Below, in pieces: positions 8,988 through 18,900 of a stretch of 64,000 nucleotides of DNA (its first letter is position 1; each line of letters opens with the position of its first letter). Origin of the DNA: Oligoflexales bacterium (GTDB lineage Bacteria > Bdellovibrionota_B > Oligoflexia > Oligoflexales > RGVZ01); NCBI GenBank assembly GCA_947494335.1, contig CANLUT010000002.1, forward strand, positions 124,001-188,000. Direction: 5' to 3'. Made by a program: the position numbers and the translations under genes. Under the pieces are notes generated by a model. The model saw nothing but the letters and a program-made list of their open reading frames with translations. It did not search any database and had not been told where the DNA came from.

Positions 8988-9304
8988 CAATGCGCTCCTT
9001 TTGCAACGCATGAGCCACAACCGCTTTTGGCGGAAAGATCCACAAGCTCCCACTGTCCAAACTCTTCATTTATTGCCGCGACAGCGTCAGATAAAAACTC
9101 GTACTCACAGGTAAAAAGCTCCGTAAGTAACCTACTTTCAATACAGTATGCATTGTAGGTATAGCGATCGGCCTCAGGATCGAAAATACTGCTGACACCC
9201 GCCTGCCTGTCTCGAAACGATAAAATACTGTGACTAAAATTCTCTTCAGTTAGCTTCCAGCCGTTGGAAGGGGAAGCCGTTGTAATGGAGCTATCTGAGG
9301 GCAT
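8987..9304 (-). CDS. Small protein with C-terminal SGCGSC motif, unknown function
   Basis: 105 residues, starting at ATG 9304 behind AAAGGAGAGG. I do not recognise the family. It has no signal peptide. The middle is YTYNAYCIESRLLTELFTCE and the C-terminus ends SAKSGCGSCVAKGAH, a CxxC-type pair that could bind a metal or undergo thiol chemistry. It starts 13 bases after ispA, and its stop shares a base with the start of the exported protein gene, so those two are translationally coupled and may work together. Cytoplasmic location is inferred. Confidence 0.8.
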   Translation of the reverse strand: MPSDSSITTASPSNGWKLTEENFSHSILSFRDRQAGVSSIFDPEADRYTYNAYCIESRLLTELFTCEYEFLSDAVAAINEEFGQWELVDLSAKSGCGSCVAKGAH

Positions 9305-9317
9305 CACACCTCTCCTT

Positions 9318-10202
9318 TCACTTTTTTCGAAACACGAGATTCTGAGCAAACTCGGTGACCGCATTGGCACTAGCCTGCTGGGGCACATGCGCCAGCGCCG
9401 ACTCAGTATAGCGTTTCGCTAAATTTAATACCTCATCATTAGTAAACAGAGAAAGATACGTGAGCTTACCCTGGGCCTTGTCTTTACCTGTTGATTTCCC
9501 AGTAGATTTTGACTCATCCAAAAGATCATCCACGGCCTGGAAGGCAAGCCCAATCATAACGCCAAACTCCCGCCAATGGCTGACCTCACCTGAGCTCGCT
9601 CCACCAGCGATCGCCCCGACCGCTGCCGATGCGCCCAAGAGAGCGCCTGTTTTGCCGCGGTGAATTTTTTCCAAGGTTTGTAAATCGTAGTGTCTTTTTC
9701 CGGTCCAATACATGTCGGCATCCTGGCCGTAAACCATCCCGTGGCCTCCGGCAGCAAGAGCCAATTCAGCAACAGATCGCAGTCTTTGATCCGTTGTCAA
9801 TAAATCGCTTTCTGAGAAAAACTCTTTATCAGACAAAACCCGAAAAGCATCGGTCAGGATCGCGTCACCGGCCAAAAGCGCCGTCGCCTCATCAAAAGCT
9901 CGGTGCAGCGAGGGTCTGCCCCTCCTAAAATCATCATTATCCATACATGGTAAATCATCGTGGGACAGGCTATAGGCATGGACCATCTCCACGGCGATAG
10001 CCCCAGTCACTGCTAGACGAGGATCTTTACCGTATGCTTGACAGACCAGCATGGCCAACTGCGCTCGAACTCTTTTACCGTCACCGGATAAGCAGTACTG
10101 GACGGCTTTGTGCAAACGAGAGGTTTGATCTGGCCACGCTCTCACCAAAAATTGCTGATATGCATTTGAAAATAGATCCAAAGGATCACTGACTGCTTGC
10201 AT
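9318..10202 (-). CDS. ispA: Polyprenyl (farnesyl/geranylgeranyl) diphosphate synthase
   Basis: 294 residues, normal for short-chain trans-prenyl synthases. The first aspartate-rich motif is HDDLPCMDNDDFRRGRPSLH at about 80-100 and the second is FQAVDDLLDESKS near 235; both bind the magnesium-diphosphate of the substrates. GDGKRVRAQL is the usual N-terminal substrate-binding segment. It condenses isopentenyl diphosphate with allylic diphosphates to supply quinone and undecaprenyl precursors. A lysine-rich insert (STGKSTGKDKAQGK) replaces the shorter loop after the second motif. Product length cannot be fixed by eye. It starts three bases after the purN stop. Confidence 0.93.
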   Translation of the reverse strand: MQAVSDPLDLFSNAYQQFLVRAWPDQTSRLHKAVQYCLSGDGKRVRAQLAMLVCQAYGKDPRLAVTGAIAVEMVHAYSLSHDDLPCMDNDDFRRGRPSLHRAFDEATALLAGDAILTDAFRVLSDKEFFSESDLLTTDQRLRSVAELALAAGGHGMVYGQDADMYWTGKRHYDLQTLEKIHRGKTGALLGASAAVGAIAGGASSGEVSHWREFGVMIGLAFQAVDDLLDESKSTGKSTGKDKAQGKLTYLSLFTNDEVLNLAKRYTESALAHVPQQASANAVTEFAQNLVFRKK

Positions 10203-10205
10203 GAT

Positions 10206-10856
10206 TTAACTCAACGTCTCCTTAACGGTAGGCATTATGACAACGGACGTCGCAGGCAACGCACCGGAGGCAAGACCATCAATTGTCCAAGGTAATAGCA
10301 TACATTCAGCAGTAAAAACGCGAGCTGCAAGAGCATCCGCTGAGTCGTTTTCCTGCACAGGAATAGTTACCCGAGAAATCAGTTCACCCTCATCATATCG
10401 GTCATTTACAAAATGTACGGTTGCGCCAGACCAATTTTCTTTGGCGTCCAAAACAGCTTGATGCACGTTTAAGCCGTGCATTCCCTTTCCACCAAACTTG
10501 GGCAAAAGGGCAGGGTGAATATTAATAATGCGGCCACCCCAAGATTGTTCCACCGGGAATAGCTTTAAAAAGCCTGCCAAAACAACCAAGTCAACTTCAT
10601 GCTTTCGCAGTTGCTCATAAAGACGAGGTTTCGCGATCGGATGATTTTTCAATCCAAAGTCCTCGACGAGCAGCGGAAGCCCTGATGAAAGAGCATGCTC
10701 ATTGCCACGAGCGTCCGGCGACGAACTGAATACAAGAACAACTTCATAGTTGTGCTGAGATTCTTGACGAAGAAGATTTACCAGAGACCGTCCCCCACCG
10801 GAAACGCCAACTGCAAGCCTTAGTTTTTTCTTCTCCTGAGACTGCTTCACGTTCAC
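10206..10856 (-). CDS. purN: Phosphoribosylglycinamide formyltransferase PurN
   Basis: 216 residues. The formyltransferase fold is clear: VGVSGGGRSLVNLL at the nucleotide end, VVLAGFLKLFP, then the catalytic segment IINIHPALLPKFGGKGMHGL (Asn and His of the active site) and GATVHFVNDRYDEGELISR with the catalytic Asp. It transfers a formyl group from 10-formyl-tetrahydrofolate to GAR in purine synthesis. It begins with GTG four bases after the fmt stop, with AAGGG just ahead. The neighbour fmt uses the same cofactor. Confidence 0.93.
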   Translation of the reverse strand: MNVKQSQEKKKLRLAVGVSGGGRSLVNLLRQESQHNYEVVLVFSSSPDARGNEHALSSGLPLLVEDFGLKNHPIAKPRLYEQLRKHEVDLVVLAGFLKLFPVEQSWGGRIINIHPALLPKFGGKGMHGLNVHQAVLDAKENWSGATVHFVNDRYDEGELISRVTIPVQENDSADALAARVFTAECMLLPWTIDGLASGALPATSVVIMPTVKETLS

Positions 10857-10860
10857 ACCC

Positions 10861-11838
10861 TTAAGATGGCAACACCGAATCTGTTAGAAAGAACACCTGT
10901 GACTTATCTTTCAGTCCATTCCAAAAAGATGCCGCGTCCATGTCTTTGCCTCCGGCCGGCTTCAAACGTCTTACAGCAACAGCACCCTGACTACATTTAA
11001 CGACAAGAGACTTGGATGGTTTATCGAATTGAAACGTGCCGAATTTAGCGGTCTCGGAAAGCCCCGTCGATGTCAGCACCATATCAGTGATTGCAACGCG
11101 CTTATCTCCCAACAACGTCCATGAGCCTGGCCAAGGTTCAAAGGCACGAAACTGATTGAAAATCGTTACGGCATTGCGAGTCCAATCAATCATTCCCATT
11201 TCTTTTTCTATTTTCTTACAAAACGTCGCCTCTGCATCATTTTGGGGAACCCCCTTAAACATCGCATCTTGCTTCAAGGTTTGTAGCGCCTCTATCAGCA
11301 TGGGGCCACTTTCCGCGAAAAGTCGCTTGGTCAAAGAACCTGCCGTTTCCTCTGGGCTGATCGAAAAATCTTTTTGCAGAATAATGTTGCCGGCATCAAG
11401 TTTCTTAACTGTAAACAGTATTGTAACTGCAGTATTGGTCATACCATCGAGGAGTGCGGCTGGAACAGGAGTAGCCCCACGATATTGGGGCAGTCGACTG
11501 GGGTGAATATTAATAGTTCCGATTTTCGGAATTTTCAAAAATTCCTCGGAAAGAATTTGACCGTAAGCGGCCGTAATAATGACGTCCGGGTGAAGACTTT
11601 TGAGCTCTGTTAAAAACTCAGGCGCGCGGGAGCTTTCTGGCTGGAGACAAAAAATTCCGTGCTCTTTACCGTAAGATGCCACTGGTGGATCTTGCATCTT
11701 CCCCCCGCGACCAACCGGACGCGCAGGCTGACTGACAATGGCCACCAACTCAAAGCCCAATGCCGACCCGTGTTCCCACAAATACTTAAGTGGGGCAACG
11801 ACATCTTCCGGGGATCCCATAAAAACAATGCGCATCAT
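10861..11838 (-). CDS. fmt: Methionyl-tRNA formyltransferase
   Basis: 325 residues, the usual Fmt length. Visible motifs are RIVFMGSPEDVV, QPARPVGRGGKMQDPPV, the catalytic INIHPSRLPQYRGATPVPAA and the C-terminal tRNA-binding domain (FRAFEPWPGSWTLLGDKRVA). It formylates the initiator methionyl-tRNA using 10-formyl-tetrahydrofolate. Two adjacent ATG codons (11838 and 11835) are possible starts. It is the first gene of the minus-strand operon with purN and ispA and is divergent from glpK across about 155 bases. Confidence 0.96.
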   Translation of the reverse strand: MMRIVFMGSPEDVVAPLKYLWEHGSALGFELVAIVSQPARPVGRGGKMQDPPVASYGKEHGIFCLQPESSRAPEFLTELKSLHPDVIITAAYGQILSEEFLKIPKIGTINIHPSRLPQYRGATPVPAALLDGMTNTAVTILFTVKKLDAGNIILQKDFSISPEETAGSLTKRLFAESGPMLIEALQTLKQDAMFKGVPQNDAEATFCKKIEKEMGMIDWTRNAVTIFNQFRAFEPWPGSWTLLGDKRVAITDMVLTSTGLSETAKFGTFQFDKPSKSLVVKCSQGAVAVRRLKPAGGKDMDAASFWNGLKDKSQVFFLTDSVLPS

Positions 11839-11993
11839 ATGCGTTTAAACGCCTGTCAGTCAGAGGGTTTAGGTTCAATCGCGCCCGACTATAGGAAAGG
11901 CCATCAGACTGGTCAAGTTAACTTATGGTGTGCTACCATCAGAGTCCTAAATTGGCGAATTCCTTCGCTAAAGGCTAAGTTTGGGAGCAGCAG

Positions 11994-13529
11994 ATGTCAA
12001 AAGATCTTCTTCTATCAATCGATCAAGGAACCACCGGATCTACAGTTCTCATTCTCGACGTCTCGCAGCCGGGACGACCCAAGGTGGCTGCAAAGGCAAC
12101 CTTCGACTTCCCTCAACATTTTCCCGCCGCCGGCTGGGTCGAACATGATCTTAATGAAATCTGGGCATCCGTTGGCAAAGCGGTCGAAAAGGCTGCGTCT
12201 CAACTTGGTGGCAATGACGCCTTAAAGCGGGTCGCCGCCATAGGTATTTCAAATCAAAGAGAAACCATTTGTGTATTTGACCGCAAAAGCTCAAGTCCCA
12301 TTTGCAAGGCTATTGTTTGGCAGTGCCGCAGAAGCACCGATATCTGCAGAGACCTAAAGGCTAAAGGTCACGAGCCAATGATTCGAGAAAAGACGGGCTT
12401 ACTTTTGGATCCTTACTTTAGTGGAAGCAAGGTCGCTTGGCTTATGCAAAATCGCTCCGACGTCAAGCAAGCAATCTCTTCCGGGACAGCAGTCATCGGA
12501 ACCATCGAGTGCTGGCTGACACACAAGCTAACGGCCGGCGTTAGCCATGTCACAGAGTCAAGTAATGCGAGCCGCACCATGCTTTACAATATCCACACAA
12601 ACCGCTGGGACGAGGAGTTGCTAAAGCTATTTGGCATCCCATCAGCCGAGGTACTTCCAGAAATTAAGCCAAGTGCTGGGCTTTTTGGACAGACAAAAAA
12701 TGTCGGATTCCTTCCCGACGGCATTCCCATTACGGGCATTCTTGGCGATCAACAAGCCGCGCTTGCAGGTCAAGCGTGTTTTGAAATTGGAGAAGCTAAG
12801 TGCACATTTGGCACCGGTGCTTTCCTATTGCTCAATAGTGGACAAAAAGCACCATCCGCTGGCAATGGACTGCTCACAACAGTGGCCTGGAACCTGAACG
12901 GGCAATTAACATACGCTCTCGAGGGTTCATCGTTTATTGCGGGAGCAGCGGTACAGTTCATTCGTGATCAATTTAATTTTCTTGAAAAGTCTTCGGATTC
13001 AGAGCGTCTAGCATTACAGGGATCCGCAGCTCCTAATTTATATTTTGTTCCTGCACTTGCAGGTTTAAGTGCTCCTTGGTGGAATCCGTTGGCACGTGGC
13101 GCATTTCTTGGCATGCACCGCGGAACAACCAAAAATGATATTGTCCGTGCATCACTTGAAGGAATTGCTCTTCAGGTGACCGACCTAGCCAACGCAATGA
13201 AGTCTTTGCTGGGCAAAGACTTGAAAGTTCTTAGGGCTGACGGTGGAGCTGCAGCCAATGGATTTCTCATGCAGTTACAAGCCGATCTTCTGGATGTCCC
13301 CGTTGATCGTCCAAAGGATATCGAATCAACTGCAATCGGTGCAGGTTTATTTGCAGGACTTGGAATCGGTATCTACAAAAATTTAGGCGATCTCGCAGCG
13401 GCACGTTCATCCGAAATGGTTTTCAAACCAACATCGAATCCCGCAGATAAATCAAATATCGACAAAATCAAATCGGGATGGCTCAAAGCCGTTAAGGCAG
13501 TACAAATATTTGCCGACAGCGACCTTTGA
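11994..13529 (+). CDS. glpK: Glycerol kinase
   Basis: 511 residues, in the usual range. FGGY-kinase motifs: SIDQGTTGSTVLILD at the start, ISNQRETICVFDRK near residue 90, GILGDQQAALAGQACFEIGE with CTFGTGAFLLLNS in the middle, and LRADGGAAANGFLMQLQADL near 415. It phosphorylates glycerol to glycerol 3-phosphate. GGGAGCAGCAG precedes the ATG. No glpF or glpD lies beside it. The stop directly abuts that of the convergent AraC-type gene, with no room for a terminator. Confidence 0.96.
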   Translation: MSKDLLLSIDQGTTGSTVLILDVSQPGRPKVAAKATFDFPQHFPAAGWVEHDLNEIWASVGKAVEKAASQLGGNDALKRVAAIGISNQRETICVFDRKSSSPICKAIVWQCRRSTDICRDLKAKGHEPMIREKTGLLLDPYFSGSKVAWLMQNRSDVKQAISSGTAVIGTIECWLTHKLTAGVSHVTESSNASRTMLYNIHTNRWDEELLKLFGIPSAEVLPEIKPSAGLFGQTKNVGFLPDGIPITGILGDQQAALAGQACFEIGEAKCTFGTGAFLLLNSGQKAPSAGNGLLTTVAWNLNGQLTYALEGSSFIAGAAVQFIRDQFNFLEKSSDSERLALQGSAAPNLYFVPALAGLSAPWWNPLARGAFLGMHRGTTKNDIVRASLEGIALQVTDLANAMKSLLGKDLKVLRADGGAAANGFLMQLQADLLDVPVDRPKDIESTAIGAGLFAGLGIGIYKNLGDLAAARSSEMVFKPTSNPADKSNIDKIKSGWLKAVKAVQIFADSDL

Positions 13530-13958
13530 CTAGTTAAATCCGTCGACAAGACCTAGCTCTTGATTCAAAAACGCACGTCTCGCGAACAGGGTGATGGCTG
13601 CCTGATCATCAAGATCGCTATTCTTTTCCTCCGCTAGTTTGTTCTTATAATCCTGGGGCGTTTCCCCCACGATTGCCCGAAACACACGTGAGAAGTGCGC
13701 CGGCGTCTCGAAACCACAAGCAAATGCAACATCCCTACAAGCAAGGTCAGGCCAGCAGGAAAAAACTTGCTTGGCCACAGCCACGCGAAAGATCCAGATC
13801 CACCTCTTGGGCGACATCTGAAACCTTTTCTTAAACAGCCTGTTTAAGCTGTATTTTGAAACACCGCTCACGCGGATCAGGTCATCCAGGGTCATCTGTT
13901 CCATGTAGTGTTGTTCGATGTAGACCAACGCCGACTCCAAAGCATGTAGCTCCGCCAT
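13530..13958 (-). CDS. Minimal AraC-family transcriptional regulator (DNA-binding domain only)
   Basis: 142 residues from ATG 13958, preferred over a GTG three codons upstream because GAGGTG lies six bases before it. It is essentially a bare AraC helix-turn-helix pair: YMEQMTLDDLIRVSGVSKYS then LNRLFKKRF, and CRDVAFACGFETPAHFSRVF with GETPQDYKNK. There is no N-terminal sensing domain, so it resembles MarA/SoxS/Rob-type regulators that act by abundance or a partner. The tail of about 35 residues is acidic and unassigned. Convergence with glpK does not prove it regulates that gene. Confidence 0.9.
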   Translation of the reverse strand: MAELHALESALVYIEQHYMEQMTLDDLIRVSGVSKYSLNRLFKKRFQMSPKRWIWIFRVAVAKQVFSCWPDLACRDVAFACGFETPAHFSRVFRAIVGETPQDYKNKLAEEKNSDLDDQAAITLFARRAFLNQELGLVDGFN

Positions 13959-14083
13959 CCTAATCACCTCGTGAATGCGTCATTTTGACTCACCAATGCA
14001 AGGCGTCTGCCAAAGCACAACCTTCAGGAAGGCCCAGAAATTATTTGCATAATTTTATCGAGCTTTGCTGACGACAAAGACTT

Positions 14084-14104
14084 TGACCGCAATATGGACG
14101 GTCA
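14084..14104. repeat. Inverted repeat TGACCG-N9-CGGTCA upstream of ChaN-like gene
   Basis: A perfect six-base inverted repeat with a nine-base spacer lies in the 279-base gap between the AraC-type gene and the ChaN-like gene. Its shape fits an operator for a dimeric regulator, but one copy is not evidence of function. An AT-rich stretch at 14040-14060 lies on its left. The rest of the gap shows nothing I can name. Confidence 0.25.
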
Positions 14105-14237
14105 TTTGTCCGAAATCGGGACGCACCCGGCGAGGATAGGTCGTTTCTGCCTACTAGGGACCAAGTAAGCCACTGATAGCATTTAAAGTAGGGGACTCTC
14201 TCGTGAAAAAACCCAAGCACCAAGGTGAGACCAGCCC

Positions 14238-15935
14238 GTGGCGTCATCGGCAAAACAACAGTTATTAAAACTGCAAAAATCGATGTACCAACGTGCGCTT
14301 GAAGAAGCGCGCGAAAGCGCCGGCGTTGATAACGAGTCCATATCAGGCTACCAAGTCGCCTTCAACGAAAGCTTACCCCCCAAAGCAACAAGCATCCCAG
14401 CGCGTAAACTTCTAGAGGCTATCGACACCCAGCAAATTGTTCTGTTTGGTGATTTCCATAGTCATAAGCAAAGCCAAAGAGCCTTCCTTCGCATACTCCG
14501 CATGTATCTCAATCGTCCTGATCACGGTCCTGTCATCGTATTCATGGAAATGTTTCGCACCGAGGACCAATACTTAATTGACGATTGGCTTACGGGAAAA
14601 ATTTCGGATCATGAACTTCTTGAGGCCATAGATTACGATCACACTTGGGGATTTCCCTGGAACAACTACCGTCCAATCCTTGAAATTTGTAAATATCAAA
14701 ATTTGAAAATTATCGGCATCAACACCAAGCGAGGCGGCAAGGATTCTCTTGCAACCCGGGACGATCACGCTGCCTCACTCATTATTGAGCACGCATCAAA
14801 AAATGCCAGTAGCAAAATTTTTTGCATGATCGGGGAATTCCACCTGGCCGACACGCACTTGCCAGAGGCCATAGCAAAAAAGTCTGCCGAGGCTGGGCTG
14901 AAGACTGTCCGCGTCTTTTCAAATGTCGACAAGTATTACTTTGGGCTTGATCCTGATAAGATTCACCATCGCGACGAGTATTTAAGCCTTGGGGGGCGTG
15001 ACTTCTGTGTCATAAATTCCCCACCCTGGATTAAATGGCAGTCCCAATCACTTTGGGAAGAGATCCGTCGCCTTGGACCAATCAAGTATCTTGAAGACGC
15101 CATCGCCCCTGATGACGTTGAAGCCGATCTCGATACGTGGGAAGACGATGACACCATGCTTTATAACGAAGACATGCTAGACCTCGACTATCACCTCGAT
15201 CATATTCAAAAGCAGCTATCGGAATTCTTTAAGCTAAAAACTGCAAAAAAGCCGTCTGAACAGTTTCACATTATGCATGGAAATATAGACGACGACCTGG
15301 CTGGATTGAATGAACCGGCAAGCAATCTGATGCTGTCTGAGGCGAGTATTGAGGGCTACAGTGTAAGCTATGCATCGAATTTAGTTTATATGCAGGACGT
15401 TACAATTAACAACTTGGCAGCATCCGCAGGGCAGATACTATTTGGATCTTTGGCAAAGCTTAATGAAGATTTTGAAAATGACGAATCACTATTCGTCACT
15501 CACTGTCTAAAGTTCACTTTCGGCTACATTGCGAATAAGATCTTGAATCCGCGACTGCCCATGCACACGACGAGACAGCTGGAATCCTACCTCCTTTCGG
15601 CAAAAGGAAGACGCCTGATCGGCTCCATGCGCGAGCGACGACGAACGGTCCAGGCCACCCTTAAGCTTTTCGACTGGATCAAAGAGCACTGGTCGCCAAA
15701 AACTCAAGATCTTAAAAACTTAAAGCGCATTCCGCGTGAGTTCATCACAACAAACTTTGAATCTAATCACGAATTAGCGCGAAATCTCGCACAACTTGTT
15801 GCAGAGCCCATCTGTCGTGCACTAACCCGCGGGAAAATAGACACGGTTGACCTTCAACGCTGTTTTCAGCGAAACTGCGAAAAGCCAAATGACGCAAAGT
15901 CAACCCTCTCACAATTACTTGCTCTGGGAAATTGA
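14238..15935 (+). CDS. ChaN-like (haem-binding/Tiki superfamily) protein, extended, no signal peptide
   Basis: 565 residues. The N-terminal half (about 50-240) matches the ChaN/Tiki fold: QQIVLFGDFHSHKQSQRAFL with the family's early Gly-Asp-His, VIVFMEMFRTEDQYLIDDWL with the conserved Glu, GFPWNNYRPILEICKYQNLK, and MIGEFHLADTHLPEAI with a second Glu-His. ChaN binds haem at the outer membrane and other members are metal-dependent peptidases. Here there is no signal peptide or lipobox and a helical C-terminal half of over 250 residues that I do not recognise, so the protein may be cytoplasmic. The start could be GTG 14238 or ATG 14283; the first has AAGGTGAG upstream. Confidence 0.75.
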   Translation: MASSAKQQLLKLQKSMYQRALEEARESAGVDNESISGYQVAFNESLPPKATSIPARKLLEAIDTQQIVLFGDFHSHKQSQRAFLRILRMYLNRPDHGPVIVFMEMFRTEDQYLIDDWLTGKISDHELLEAIDYDHTWGFPWNNYRPILEICKYQNLKIIGINTKRGGKDSLATRDDHAASLIIEHASKNASSKIFCMIGEFHLADTHLPEAIAKKSAEAGLKTVRVFSNVDKYYFGLDPDKIHHRDEYLSLGGRDFCVINSPPWIKWQSQSLWEEIRRLGPIKYLEDAIAPDDVEADLDTWEDDDTMLYNEDMLDLDYHLDHIQKQLSEFFKLKTAKKPSEQFHIMHGNIDDDLAGLNEPASNLMLSEASIEGYSVSYASNLVYMQDVTINNLAASAGQILFGSLAKLNEDFENDESLFVTHCLKFTFGYIANKILNPRLPMHTTRQLESYLLSAKGRRLIGSMRERRRTVQATLKLFDWIKEHWSPKTQDLKNLKRIPREFITTNFESNHELARNLAQLVAEPICRALTRGKIDTVDLQRCFQRNCEKPNDAKSTLSQLLALGN

Positions 15936-15983
15936 TCAGGGAACAGAAGTTGATCTACAACTTATCTGCTGCAAATTTTTTAC

Positions 15984-18900
15984 TTATAATGAGAAATTTA
16001 ATGGCTCAACTTTTCCAGAGGACGGCAGAACGACCAATACATGATCTCCAGAACTAAGGCCTGACTGTGCGGCCTGGATCTGTTTTACACCCGAGTTAAA
16101 CATGAGGCTTTGGGTCCTACAAGACGAGCCATCAATAGCACCTGTTGATGCACTTACGCGGCAAACCTTCACCGATACGGTTTGTCTTGTCGTACTATTT
16201 CTTGTGATCGTGAAATTGATGGATGAACTCGTTTTGCCCGTTGCGACCACGCCACCCCAAATGGTTGACGAGGGACTATACTGAGCTCCATCGATCTTAA
16301 GCCATGTGGCCATCGTGGGAATCATTTGTTCAAACCCATCCTTATTGATCCCCTTGACACACAGCGTTCTGTAGCCCTGATAGGATCCAAGATTATCAGT
16401 TATAGGAGACACCAGATTTCTAGCCACACTCCAAGACGTGACCCTTGCACAATTTGCAGGAATTCCCGGTGCAAACGCGTAGACATACTTGCTGATGTTT
16501 TGACCACTAGGGCTTGTAACTCCAATATTTAGAGGCCCACGTGAATTTGGTGATACAGGAACCCGCAATAACCCAGCGGATAGAACTGGCGCAGTCGTGA
16601 TCTCCCAGGTGTGGATTGTCGCCTGTGCCTGAATGTTTCCAACTGAATCCACGCCTTTCACACAAAGCTTATAAACCCCTCTCGTCGCTAGCGTCGAGGT
16701 AATCGGCGTGGCCGAGGACACAAAATTAAGGGGAGACGCTGCAGCTGGATCACATGGCAAACTTCCTGTGACGATGCTGTATAAATAACTACTAACCCCT
16801 GCGCCAGATACCTGAACGGAGATCGTCATAGAGGCGGTCTTAGGGGGCGGCAAATTGGAGAGTAAAGCTGTTGGGGGTGTCGTGTCTTTAGTCCATGTGT
16901 AGGCCGTTGGCGATTCCTGCTCGTTTCCAGCGGCATCAATTAATCGGCCACACAGCGTGTAGACCCCGTCTGCAGATGGCAGTGGATCAAGAATCTTCGT
17001 AGATAGATCGCGAAGAGCTGCCAACTTCAAGGCCGCAAGGTCACACGTAGAACCTGATTTAATAACGTATCTATATTTTCCTGCTTCTGAAGCCACCGCC
17101 GTGACACTCATAACCTTGGCGTTGGAAACCGTTGACGGAAGACCAACAAACCCAATCGGCTGCACCACAGTGTCTTGAACCCAGCTAAGCACTGTAGGAT
17201 CTTGCTGCTGGTTTCCTGCTTGATCTACACCCTTGACACAAATTCGCCGCGGACCATCTCCGTTTTGCGTCAGAGATAGCGAAACCTTGCTTGCCACAGG
17301 AGTGATAGAGCCATAGGCACCACATTCTGCTGCGCCAGTTGCAAACACATAACCTGCGACGTCATCGCCTTGAATCGTAATCACGCCAGTAGGCTTAGTG
17401 GTTGATGTCGGGGGATCACCACGTAAAATTACGGTTGGAGGCGTAAAGTCACTGACCCAGGAAACCTTAGTGTATCCCGATTGGATGGTGCCTTCGGCAT
17501 TTTTCCCCTTCACACAAACAATCGTATTTTGATCCCGCGAGACAGCCACCGAAAAAGATTCCGAAATGGGCCTCCAGCTATCGTATGCCGCCGCCCCACA
17601 AAGAGACTCGTCATTAGCAACTACGACAAAAGCATAAGACTCAACACCGACACCCGAAACGGTACCGCTAAATGACGACAGATTTGATGGGGTACTTGGA
17701 AGTCCTGATACAACAGCCACAGGGGGAACAGCTGCTATGCGGTTCCAGGAATAAAAACGCTTTACGCTCGCCGAATAGTCCTTAAGGGGGGCATAAATGC
17801 AAATGACATTCTTCCCAAGTTCACTAATGACACCAGTCATCGGCTGAGACAATGGGCGCAGCTGATCGCTAGCTGGCGATCCACAATCAGAGATAGACGA
17901 GGAGGACTGAAAATATGTCCATGCATACTGATCAATCTTTATGGATGATTGCTCGGTCGTCTGGTTTAGTGAAACGTTGAATGCAGTTTTTGTACTGTTG
18001 TTTTCAGGAACTCCAGTAACTGTGAGCGCAGATGGCTGTCCAAGGATCACAATGTCGTCGATAAACCATCCATCGGCCTCGATACTCGAATCACTTGCAA
18101 GCTTAAACCCAATAGTGATTGATTGGGCTTCAGGAATCTGTTCGAATTGTTGCACAAATGACGACAAATCAAGCTCGACCTGAGTCCACTCGCCAACCTT
18201 GTATCGGTAGGATTCTACAATTTTTTCAGAATTCGGCAGATTTGACTCAATCGTAACCAGGCCTTTGTCAAAAATATTTTCGATATCTAATCGATGCCAA
18301 AAGCGGACTACCAAGTTGTCAGAGCTGCGAATAGGAATTGGCGGCAACTTCAAGTGACGAGTGGTATTGGCGGGATAGCGACCAGAGCCGTCGCTAAAGA
18401 CGCGACCGCGCAAACTATCGCTTTCAATAATCCAAGGAGTAGTTGGGATTCCATCCATCGTCTCACCAGAATATGCTACCACCTGATTAAATGGCACTAG
18501 CGTTAGTTGGACGCTTGCACTGATCGTTGACAGATTTCCTGAACCATCAATAGACTTGACTGCAACATAGCCGGAGGCGCCTGATGGCAAACTTAAAGTT
18601 GCAACGACCTGACTGGCCTGGCTTTGAAACGTTACATCGTTAATGATCTTAGCGGCGCCCCAAGATATCTCATTTGAAATAGGCGTATCAGCAAATCTGA
18701 CTTCATAACCGCTGATCACACCGCCGTCATTATTATCGGTCGCGGTTGTCCAGCCAATGTTAGCTGACCTCAGTCCTCTTGAAATAACAGCCAGCCCAGA
18801 CGGGGGATTTGGAGCATCCGTATCAGGCCCAGACGCCATGGCAGCCTCAAGGTTCATTGTGCCACCGGCGATTACACGGTCCTTTAGGGAGGCAAGCTTA

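Noticed and set aside
11841-11852. Perfect palindrome GCGTTTAAACGC just before fmt
   Set aside because: Only two bases from the fmt start codon, single copy and short; a self-complementary 12-mer is expected now and then by chance.
11659-12225. 188-codon open frame across the fmt/glpK region
   Set aside because: It runs antisense through fmt and out of frame through the start of glpK, both of which are certain genes.
15947-15981. AAGTTG/CAACTT hairpin between the ChaN-like gene and the protease gene
   Set aside because: The stem is AT-rich and the T-run starts more than ten bases behind it, so termination is not supported.
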